From contig CAZXSK010000003.1 of assembly GCA_964642855.1 (NCBI GenBank), positions 1 through 64,000 of the forward strand: a stretch of DNA of 64,000 bases, in the 5' to 3' direction. Shown piece by piece: positions 49,990-57,016 of this stretch. The notes under the pieces were generated by a model, which saw only the letters and a program-made list of their open reading frames with translations, made no database searches and had not been told where the DNA came from. The translations under genes and the position numbers were made by a program. This DNA comes from CAZXSK01 sp964642855. GTDB lineage: Bacteria > Planctomycetota > Phycisphaerae > SM23-33. The first letter of the stretch is position 1. Every line of letters starts with the position of its first letter.

Positions 49990-51888
49990 ATGTCCAACCT
50001 GATTCGCCTGATCCCCCTGATCGTCGGCGCCGTGGCAGCCGGTACGTTTGCAGGCTGGATCGCCGCGCCCAAACCCGAAGCCCAGCCACGGCTTCCGGGG
50101 GCAGACAACGAACCGCCCCCCAAGGCGCTGGAAGGTCCAGCTCCGAACCTGCGCGGCATCCTGATACGTAGCGATCACAGGCCTTCGGACCTGCCCGGCC
50201 ACTGGCCCAATTTCCGGGGTCCGGCCAGTGACGGCAAGGTACACGAAGACGTCGCCCTCGCCGACACCTGGCCGGAGGATGGCCCGAAGGAGCTCTGGAG
50301 CATCGAGGTCGGCGAAGGTCACGCCGGAGCTGCCGTCGCCAATGGCTGCGTCTACATCCTCGATTACGACGACCGTCGAAGCTCCGACATCCGCGACGAT
50401 GACATCCGCAGGCCCTTCGCGTTCTGCCAGCGACTGGTCGAACAAGGGCAACTCCAAGCCGCCTCCCCCGCCCGAAGGATCTGGCAGCTTCTGGACGAAC
50501 AAGCCCGCGAGGCAGCAACCCGAATCGCAAGCCAGGCCGCAGAAGTCGGTCCGCCCGAACCCGCCGCGCCCCCGTCAGAAGGCCCCATGGCCGGGGTTAC
50601 CGTCTACGGGCCCGAAACCTACGAACGGTCTCCCGTCGACCCCAAACTGCGCAGCACGCTGATCGAGGGCCTCAACAAGGTCATCGCAGCCGAAAACTTC
50701 TACCGCCAGCAGGACTTCCAGAATCTCACCCTCGGCGAGGAAGCGAAGAAGTATCGCGACCGCTTCGCAGACGGCCTGGCTACCAAGCGACTCGAGCGGT
50801 TCAACCGCCTGCTGATCGACGCGGCGTTTGAGGGGATGATCCTGCCCGCCTGGCCGGGCGACGTGATCCGGTGTCTCTCGCTCGAAGACGGGCGGGAGAT
50901 CTGGCGGTACCTCTACCCCGTGCTGGTCAAGCGAAACCACGGGATGAGCCGGTCGATTCCCGCCGTGGCGGACGGCAGCGTGGTCGCCCTCGGACCGATG
51001 GGCCACGCCACGTGCGTCGACGCAGCGACGGGGGAGTTGAAATGGGGCATGGATTTCGTGCGAGAGTACGGAACGGTTGTCCCGGAGTGGTGGGCCAGTC
51101 AGTCGCCGATCATTGAGAACAGCAGGGCGATCTTCGCCCCGGCAGGCAGCGCCCTGATGATCGCCGTGGATCTCGACAGCGGCCAGACCGTTTGGAGTGT
51201 GCCCAACCCCGACGGCTGGAACATGTCCCACGCATCGATCATCCCCATGGAATACGCCGGGCGGCGAATGTACGTCTATGTCGCAGGCCTGGGCACTACG
51301 GGCAACAGCGCGGGGGTAATCGCCGTTTCGCCCGAAGGCCAGATCGTCTGGAAGACAGACGAGTGGGCTCACCGCGTGGCCGCACCCAGTGCAGTCTACT
51401 GTGACCAAGGCCGGGTGTTCGTCAGCGCGGGCTACGGCGTGGGGTCGATTCTTCTGCAGATGAAAGTGCAGGACGAGGGGCTGACGGTGGAAGTGATCGA
51501 TCGTCTTGGTCCGACGGAGTTTGGTTCCGAACAGCAGACGCCTGTCTACCACGATGGCGTGTTGCTGGCGACGCTGGGCAGGTACGATGCCGGCGAGGAC
51601 GAAATGCAGTTCGCTTGTCTCAAGCCGACCGGGGAACACCTCTGGACGAGCGGCCGGGATGAACGCTTCGGCCTGGGGCCCTACATTCTTGCCGACGGGA
51701 AGATCTACGTACTCAACGACGAGGGCGTGCTGACCATGCTCCGCCTGTCGAAGGACCGCTATCAGAAGTTGGGACGGGCGAAAGTTCTGCCCGGGCACGA
51801 TTCCTGGGCGCCGATCACCCTGACCGGCGGGAGGATGATCATCCGCGACCTGACGAACATGACCTGCCTGGACCTGCGAAAGCAGTAG
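49990..51888 (+). CDS. Membrane-anchored PQQ-type beta-propeller protein
   Basis: The protein has about 632 residues. An N-terminal membrane anchor (LIPLIVGAVAAGTFAGWIA) precedes a propeller that starts WPNFRGPASDGKV, a common opening of planctomycete PQQ-like proteins. A charged helical insert of about 150 residues (residues 135-280) interrupts blade two. Later blades read DGREIWRYLY and TGELKWGMDF; SPIIENSRAIFAPAGS and EGQIVWKTDE follow. GTG 49975 is an alternative start. The propeller is periplasmic, with no visible metal or heme site. Its partner may be the electron-transfer proteins encoded downstream; this is inference. Confidence 0.82.
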   Translation: MSNLIRLIPLIVGAVAAGTFAGWIAAPKPEAQPRLPGADNEPPPKALEGPAPNLRGILIRSDHRPSDLPGHWPNFRGPASDGKVHEDVALADTWPEDGPKELWSIEVGEGHAGAAVANGCVYILDYDDRRSSDIRDDDIRRPFAFCQRLVEQGQLQAASPARRIWQLLDEQAREAATRIASQAAEVGPPEPAAPPSEGPMAGVTVYGPETYERSPVDPKLRSTLIEGLNKVIAAENFYRQQDFQNLTLGEEAKKYRDRFADGLATKRLERFNRLLIDAAFEGMILPAWPGDVIRCLSLEDGREIWRYLYPVLVKRNHGMSRSIPAVADGSVVALGPMGHATCVDAATGELKWGMDFVREYGTVVPEWWASQSPIIENSRAIFAPAGSALMIAVDLDSGQTVWSVPNPDGWNMSHASIIPMEYAGRRMYVYVAGLGTTGNSAGVIAVSPEGQIVWKTDEWAHRVAAPSAVYCDQGRVFVSAGYGVGSILLQMKVQDEGLTVEVIDRLGPTEFGSEQQTPVYHDGVLLATLGRYDAGEDEMQFACLKPTGEHLWTSGRDERFGLGPYILADGKIYVLNDEGVLTMLRLSKDRYQKLGRAKVLPGHDSWAPITLTGGRMIIRDLTNMTCLDLRKQ

Positions 51889-51926
51889 CCTGTGGGCCGA
51901 TTCGCCCTCGGTACCGCGGGTCGATC

Positions 51927-51935
51927 TGGTACAAT
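51927..51935 (+). promoter_or_regulatory. Extended -10 promoter before the NHL-repeat gene
   Basis: TGG-TACAAT (51927-51935) is a near-perfect extended -10, 69 bases before the ATG at 52004. It could start a separate transcript for the electron-transfer genes. Confidence 0.45.
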
Positions 51936-52003
51936 GTTGAATCCCCGATCGGCCCATGTCCCGGGCGAATCACTCGAAGACGAGAACATCGACGGAACGA
52001 ACC

Positions 52004-53005
52004 ATGAGCACGACGAAACGAGGCATCCTGGCAGCAGCAGCTGCGGTGGCGGTGGTCCTTGTGCTCGTGCACGTGGTAAGCACCTACGACTACACCGGCC
52101 GGCAGGGAGACAGGCTCTCGCCCCAGTTCACCCACGACACCAAGGGACTCCGCAAGATCGACCCCGGATTGTTGACCTGGCGCGAGCAGTCGACGCTGGA
52201 GACAGCGATGGACGCCCCGCGCGGCATCGCGGTGGGCCCGGACAAGCTGCTTTACGTAGCCGGGGACAACCTCGTTCGGGCGATCGACCAGACCGGCCTG
52301 GCGATCCGCGAGATCGAGACCACGGGCCCGGCCCGGTGCGTCGCCGTCGCCGACGACCTGACCGTGTATGTGGGTGTGGAAGGCGGCGTCGAGTCTTACG
52401 ACCAGCACGGCAGGAAGATTACGCAGTGGAAGGCGCCATCCGAGCAGGCTGTGGTGACCGGCCTGGCCGTGACCGACGACGCCGTCTACGTGGCCGACTC
52501 CGGGGGGCGGATCGTGCTGAGGTACAGCCGCGACGGCCAGTTGCGCAATCGCATCGCCCGGCGTGATCCGGTGGACGGCTATCCCGGGCTGAAAGTGCCC
52601 AGCCCGTCGCTGACGGTGGCGGTCGATTCCCAAGGGCGGATCGTGGTGACCAATCCGGGACACATGCGGATTGAGACCCACACCCCGGCCGGGGAGTTCC
52701 AGTTTGACTGGGGCGAATCTTCAAACGTCGATATCCGCGGCTTCAGCCCGTGCTGCAACCCGTGCGGGATCGCCATCGACGGGAAGGGAAACATCCTGAC
52801 AGCCGAGAAGGGCACGAATTTCGAGACGGTCAAGGTGTTCGACCGCGACGGGCATCTGATGTCCGTCGTCGCCGGACCGGACCGGTTCGACCCGGGAACG
52901 CGATATCTTCAGGTAGCCTGGAGCCACGACGGCCAGGCTGTGGTGCTGGACCCCGCCCGCAAACAGGTTCGCCTGTTTTCACAGATCGAGAAGGACAGCG
53001 AATGA
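52004..53005 (+). CDS. Membrane-anchored NHL-repeat protein
   Basis: The protein has 333 residues. An N-terminal membrane anchor (GILAAAAAVAVVLVLVHVV) precedes a six-bladed NHL propeller, with blades such as PRGIAVGPDKLLYVAGDNLV, TGLAVTDDAVYVADSGG, and IAIDGKGNILTAEKG. A short Cys motif FSPCCNPCGIAI sits at a blade edge and could bind a metal or join another protein. Its stop overlaps the start of a Tat-exported Cys miniprotein (ATGA). NHL propellers of this type recur beside periplasmic ferredoxins. No enzyme active site is seen. Confidence 0.83.
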   Translation: MSTTKRGILAAAAAVAVVLVLVHVVSTYDYTGRQGDRLSPQFTHDTKGLRKIDPGLLTWREQSTLETAMDAPRGIAVGPDKLLYVAGDNLVRAIDQTGLAIREIETTGPARCVAVADDLTVYVGVEGGVESYDQHGRKITQWKAPSEQAVVTGLAVTDDAVYVADSGGRIVLRYSRDGQLRNRIARRDPVDGYPGLKVPSPSLTVAVDSQGRIVVTNPGHMRIETHTPAGEFQFDWGESSNVDIRGFSPCCNPCGIAIDGKGNILTAEKGTNFETVKVFDRDGHLMSVVAGPDRFDPGTRYLQVAWSHDGQAVVLDPARKQVRLFSQIEKDSE

Positions 53006-53241
53006 GCAAGCCATCCCATGTCGACCGGCGCGAGTTCTTCCGCCGCATCGGACAGGCCGGTGCCGGAGCGGCGATTGCCGGCCTGGCCGTAGCGCTGACC
53101 GTTCGGGATCGCGGCAAGGCGGGCGTCAATCGCAGCGAACACGTCTGCCGGGGCAACGGAGTCTGCGACGGGTGTGGGTCCCTCGCCCAATGCAAGTTGC
53201 CCCAGGCGATGGCCACCCGACGCGACAGCCGAAAGCGGTAA
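53002..53241 (+). CDS. Tat-exported Cys-rich miniprotein (79 aa)
   Basis: The protein has 79 residues. The Tat signal DRREFFRRIGQAGAGAAIAG takes up the first half. The short mature part has four cysteines in HVCRGNGVCDGCGSLAQC, with an RRDSRKR basic end. Four Cys in one small folded domain, sent out by the Tat route, suggest that a cofactor (zinc or Fe-S) is inserted before export. The start overlaps the NHL gene stop; the Tat ferredoxin gene follows 18 bases later. No family is recognised. Confidence 0.75.
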   Translation: MSKPSHVDRREFFRRIGQAGAGAAIAGLAVALTVRDRGKAGVNRSEHVCRGNGVCDGCGSLAQCKLPQAMATRRDSRKR

Positions 53242-53259
53242 CCGAGAGCGAACGCTTCC

Positions 53260-53856
53260 ATGAGTGACGACGACAGGAACAAACCCGACAAGATCACCCG
53301 GCGATCGATTCTGGGTCACGGCCTGCGAGGCGCAGCCCTGGTGGGTCTTGGCAGTGCGGGCTACGCACTGGCCAAAGACGGCCTGGACGAGGAACTCGTC
53401 TGGCAGATCGACCCGGACAAGTGCACCAAGTGCGGCAACTGCGCGAATTACTGCGTGCTCAAACCCTCCGCGGTCAAGTGCGTGCACGGCTACGACATCT
53501 GCGGGTACTGCAAGATCTGCCTGGGCTACTTCAAGCCCAACCCCAATGAGTTGACCACCGCCGCAGAGAACCAGTTGTGTCCGACCGGGGCCATCGAGCG
53601 ACAGTTCGTGGAGAGTCCCTACTTCGAGTACAACATCGACGAAGACAAGTGCATCGGTTGTGCGATCTGCGTGAAGGGCTGCGAAGAAGCCGGCAACGGC
53701 TCGCTGTTCCTGCAGGTTCGGCACAATCTGTGCGTCAACTGCAACGAGTGCGCCATTGCAGCTGCCTGCCCGGCCGATGCGTTCGTTCGGATCCCCGCCT
53801 CGCAGGCGTACCTGATCAAGTCCCGAGACGGAAGCAAGCAGGAGGACGAGGGTTGA
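53260..53856 (+). CDS. Tat-exported multi-cluster ferredoxin
   Basis: This is an exported ferredoxin-type protein of 198 residues. The Tat signal ITRRSILGHGLRGAALVG is followed by Cys sites DKCTKCGNCANYC, CVHGYDICGYCKICLGY, QLCPTGAIE, DKCIGCAICVKGC and NLCVNCNECAIAAACP, enough for about four [4Fe-4S] clusters. It resembles NapG/MauM-type periplasmic ferredoxins but lacks a visible catalytic partner such as NapA. Its stop overlaps the start of the membrane polyferredoxin (TTGA). It likely passes electrons between that membrane protein and periplasmic acceptors. Confidence 0.88.
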   Translation: MSDDDRNKPDKITRRSILGHGLRGAALVGLGSAGYALAKDGLDEELVWQIDPDKCTKCGNCANYCVLKPSAVKCVHGYDICGYCKICLGYFKPNPNELTTAAENQLCPTGAIERQFVESPYFEYNIDEDKCIGCAICVKGCEEAGNGSLFLQVRHNLCVNCNECAIAAACPADAFVRIPASQAYLIKSRDGSKQEDEG

Positions 53857-55145
53857 TACGGAAGGTCCTGCTGCTGCTGTTCGTGCTGGGTCTGGCTGTA
53901 CCCGCGCTGGGCGTGGAGCGATTCCCGCCGCCGGACTTCCAGTCGGATTACCAGATCCCGAGCCCGACGACGCCCAACCCGCGCTCGACGACGTGGGAAT
54001 GGGTCGATGTCGGCGTGCTGATAGCTACGCTGCTTCTCGGCTCGTACTTCGCGCTGAAGCTGCGATCTCGACTGGCGATTTTCCTGCTCGTGCTGTTCTC
54101 GCTGGCGTATTTCGGCTTCTTCCGCAAAGGCTGCGTCTGCCCGATCGGCGCCATCCAGAACGTGTCGCTGTCCCTGTGGGACGCAACGTACATCCTGCCG
54201 ATCGGGATCGTGCTGTTCTTCCTGCTGCCGCTGGCATTCACGCTGCTGTTCGGCCGGAGTTTCTGCGGCTCGGTCTGCCCCCTGGGCGCGGTCCAGGACG
54301 TCGTGCTCGTCAAGCCGGTGAAGGTTCCGCGCTGGCTGGAGCACGGGTTGGGCCTGATCGCGTGGGTCTACCTGGCGGCTGCGATTCTCTTCGCCGCCAC
54401 CGGGGCGTTGTTCATCATCTGTCTGTACGATCCGTTCGTGGCGATCTTCCGATTCTCGGGTGCCACGGCCGTGCTGATCATCGGGGCGGTGCTGATCGGG
54501 CTGTCTCTGTTCGTCGGCCGGCCTTACTGCCGGTTCCTCTGTCCGCTGGGCGCGATGTTCCGCGTGATAGGCCGATTCTCAGCCAAGCGGGTGACGATCA
54601 CGCCCGACCAGTGCATTCGCTGCAGGCTCTGCGAAGATGCCTGCCCCTTCAACGCGATCGACGCGCCCAATGACGAGGACCAGCAGAAAAGTCGTCTGGA
54701 GGGCAAGGGCATGCTCGTCGTGATGCTCCTGCTGCTGCCGGTGCTGGTGGTCGGAGTGGGGTTCGGGGCTTCGCTGCTCCGCGACCCGTTCGCGAAGGTC
54801 CATCCGCGCGTGCAACTGGCCGAGCGGGTCTGGCTGGAGGAGCAAGGCAGGGTCCAAGGCCTCACCGACGCCAGCGAGGCGTTCCGCAAGGGCGCGGTCA
54901 GCACCACCGAGCTCTACGCTCAGGCAGCTGAACTGCGGGAAGATTTCTACTGGGGCGCCTGGATGGCAGGCGGTCTGGTCGGGTTGGTTATCGGGTTGAA
55001 GTTGATAGAGCTTTCGATACACCGGACGCGAACCGAGTACGAGGCCAACCGGTCTCTGTGCGTCGCATGCGGCCGATGTTTCCGCTACTGCCCCGTCGAG
55101 CAGAAGCGGAGGCGGGACAAGAAACGGGAGAAAAGCAAGACATGA
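53853..55145 (+). CDS. NapH-like membrane polyferredoxin
   Basis: This is an integral membrane Fe-S protein of 430 residues. It starts at TTG 53853, with GGAGG upstream. A signal peptide or first helix is followed by about five more membrane helices. CxxxCP motifs lie at the membrane edge: KGCVCPIGAIQ, FCGSVCPLGAVQD and YCRFLCPLGAM. Then come a [4Fe-4S] site CIRCRLCEDACPFNAI, a further TM-coil-TM segment and a C-terminal CVACGRCFRYCPVEQ. NapH/NosR/RdxA relatives carry electrons from quinol to periplasmic Fe-S partners. Here it sits between an exported ferredoxin and a membrane propeller gene. Confidence 0.88.
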   Translation: MIRKVLLLLFVLGLAVPALGVERFPPPDFQSDYQIPSPTTPNPRSTTWEWVDVGVLIATLLLGSYFALKLRSRLAIFLLVLFSLAYFGFFRKGCVCPIGAIQNVSLSLWDATYILPIGIVLFFLLPLAFTLLFGRSFCGSVCPLGAVQDVVLVKPVKVPRWLEHGLGLIAWVYLAAAILFAATGALFIICLYDPFVAIFRFSGATAVLIIGAVLIGLSLFVGRPYCRFLCPLGAMFRVIGRFSAKRVTITPDQCIRCRLCEDACPFNAIDAPNDEDQQKSRLEGKGMLVVMLLLLPVLVVGVGFGASLLRDPFAKVHPRVQLAERVWLEEQGRVQGLTDASEAFRKGAVSTTELYAQAAELREDFYWGAWMAGGLVGLVIGLKLIELSIHRTRTEYEANRSLCVACGRCFRYCPVEQKRRRDKKREKSKT

Positions 55146-57010
55146 TGGCCAAGGCAGACAGCGAGCAGAGCAAGACGATCCGCACCGCCCAGTGGCGTGG
55201 CGCGATGATCGGCACCAGCGCGGTGGCGGGGGTCTTTACTCTCGCGGTGTTCTCGGTGCTCGCGTTCACCTGGTTCCTGAATCTCACCCAGGACCCCACC
55301 GACACCCAGCAGGTGCTCTCCCTGGAGCGCGTGCTCAAGGAGCACCCGGCCGACGAAACCGTCCGCCAGGAGTACCGCAAGCTGGACACCAAGATCCGGG
55401 GCAACTACTTCATGCGCCAATGGATTCTTGATACCGGAGCCTGGCTGCTGACCATTGGGGCAGGCGTGTTCCTGGTGACCGCCATGATCGCGGGCGAACT
55501 GGGGCGCAAGCTGCCCATGCCCGGGGGCGAAGGTGACGCCGATCGCGAGACCAAGGCCTCGGGGCGGCGTGCGGTGGCCTTCGGGCTGATCCTGCTTGTC
55601 GGGGCGGCGGTCGTTCTCGTCTGGGCAGCCCGGGGAAACATGCACAGCGATGCACTGGCTGCGCTGTCGGACGACACGCTGGGCCGGCCTGACGCGAAGA
55701 GCCGGACAGATGGCCAGGGACCCGTCACCAACAACGGCGGAAACGGACAGACGGCGACCAACCCGGAGGGCAACGACCAGGTTGAGCCCAAGGATCCCAA
55801 GCCGCAGGAACCCGCCTACGCCTCGCCGGCTGAGATGCGCAAGAACTGGCCGGCGTTCCGCGGATACAACAACTCCGGCGTCTGCTACTTCGAGAACATA
55901 CCCACCGAGTGGAGCGAGCCGGACAAGAAGAACATCGCCTGGAAAGTGCCCGTCGCCCTGCCCGGGCTGAGTTCCCCGGTGGTCTGGGAGGATAAGATCT
56001 TCCTGACCGGTGCGACGCGCCAGAAGCGCGAGGTCTACTGCTACAGCGTCAAGGACGGCAAGCTGCTGTGGACGGGCACCTATAAGTCCAACCCCGACGC
56101 GCCGGAAGACTACCCGGTGTACGAGTCGGTCGAAGACATGATCCACGCCGCCCCCACGCCCGTGGTCGACGGCAAGCACGTGTACGCCTTCTTCGCCAAC
56201 GGCGAGGTGGTCTGCTTCGACCTGGAGGGTAAGTTCGTGTGGTCCACGTACGTCGCATCCCCGGAGGGCAACAGCTACGGCAACTCGGCCTCGCTGCTGA
56301 AGTACCGCGACAAGGTGATCGTTCTGCATGACGGCCAGGTGACCGGCCTGTACGCGCTGGACGGCCTGACGGGCAAGCAACTGTGGATGCGCGAGAGACA
56401 GGGCTTCACGTGGGCCTCGCCGATCCTGATCCGTACGGCCAAGGGCAGCGAGCAGGTCGCGGTCTCCTCCAATCCGGTGCTGGAAGCCTACGACGCCAAC
56501 AGCGGCAAGCCCCTCTGGGCAACGGAATACTTCTACGGCGACGTAGCCCCCTCGCCGATTTTCGCAGCCAACAAGGTAATCGCGGCGTTCAAGGGCAGCG
56601 GCATGCTGGCTGTGGACCCCGACGAAAAAGGCAAGATGCTCTGGGAAAGCTACGAGCTGGAAGAAGCGGAGTTCCCGGAGACCACCAGCCCGGTCGCGGA
56701 CGACAAGTATGTCTACTTCTATGAAGGCGGCATGCTGGTTTGCTCCGACCTCGAATCCGGAGAAACCGTCTATGAGGAGTACGTAGGGGAAGACGCCTCC
56801 TACGCCTCTCCGACCATCGTCGGCGACAAGCTGATGATCTTCTGCTACAACAAGACACTCGTCGTACAGACGGGCAAGGAATACAAGCTGATCCGCACCA
56901 ACGCCCTCGACGGCCAGGAGGTCATCCATGCCTCGCCGGCCTTCCTTCCGGGCAAGGTCTTCATCCGCGGCAGCAAGAACCTCTACTGCATCCAGGCCAA
57001 AGGTGAGTGA
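55142..57010 (+). CDS. Membrane PQQ-type beta-propeller protein with three helices
   Basis: The protein has 622 residues. Three N-terminal helices (GVFTLAVFSVLAFTWFL, WLLTIGAGVFLVTAMIA, FGLILLVGAAVVLVW) lead to a disordered Gly/Asn/Pro linker and a propeller opening NWPAFRGYNNSGVCYFENIP. Blade repeats include GKLLWTGTY, VVCFDLEGKFVW, GKQLWMRERQG, and GEVVCFDL-like strands with unpaired Cys. The TM-helix-TM segment between helices 1 and 2 (LERVLKEHPADETVRQEYRK) resembles a segment near the C-terminus of the NapH-like protein encoded just upstream, so the two may pair. The ATG overlaps the upstream stop (ATGA). Confidence 0.83.
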   Translation: MMAKADSEQSKTIRTAQWRGAMIGTSAVAGVFTLAVFSVLAFTWFLNLTQDPTDTQQVLSLERVLKEHPADETVRQEYRKLDTKIRGNYFMRQWILDTGAWLLTIGAGVFLVTAMIAGELGRKLPMPGGEGDADRETKASGRRAVAFGLILLVGAAVVLVWAARGNMHSDALAALSDDTLGRPDAKSRTDGQGPVTNNGGNGQTATNPEGNDQVEPKDPKPQEPAYASPAEMRKNWPAFRGYNNSGVCYFENIPTEWSEPDKKNIAWKVPVALPGLSSPVVWEDKIFLTGATRQKREVYCYSVKDGKLLWTGTYKSNPDAPEDYPVYESVEDMIHAAPTPVVDGKHVYAFFANGEVVCFDLEGKFVWSTYVASPEGNSYGNSASLLKYRDKVIVLHDGQVTGLYALDGLTGKQLWMRERQGFTWASPILIRTAKGSEQVAVSSNPVLEAYDANSGKPLWATEYFYGDVAPSPIFAANKVIAAFKGSGMLAVDPDEKGKMLWESYELEEAEFPETTSPVADDKYVYFYEGGMLVCSDLESGETVYEEYVGEDASYASPTIVGDKLMIFCYNKTLVVQTGKEYKLIRTNALDGQEVIHASPAFLPGKVFIRGSKNLYCIQAKGE

Positions 57011-57016
57011 TCTTCC

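Noticed and set aside
47416..50502. Minus-strand open frame of about 1,028 codons
   Set aside because: It lies antisense to the FtsX permease and the next propeller gene; it is His/Gln/Arg-rich without any domain. Long antisense frames are expected in DNA of this codon bias.
53260..55145. Periplasmic nitrate reductase electron chain (napGH)
   Set aside because: The proteins resemble NapG and NapH, but no napA, napB or other molybdoenzyme gene is present.
43261..57010. PQQ-dependent alcohol dehydrogenases
   Set aside because: Only the propeller repeat is shared; the disulfide ring, catalytic Asp and cytochrome parts of such enzymes are not visible.
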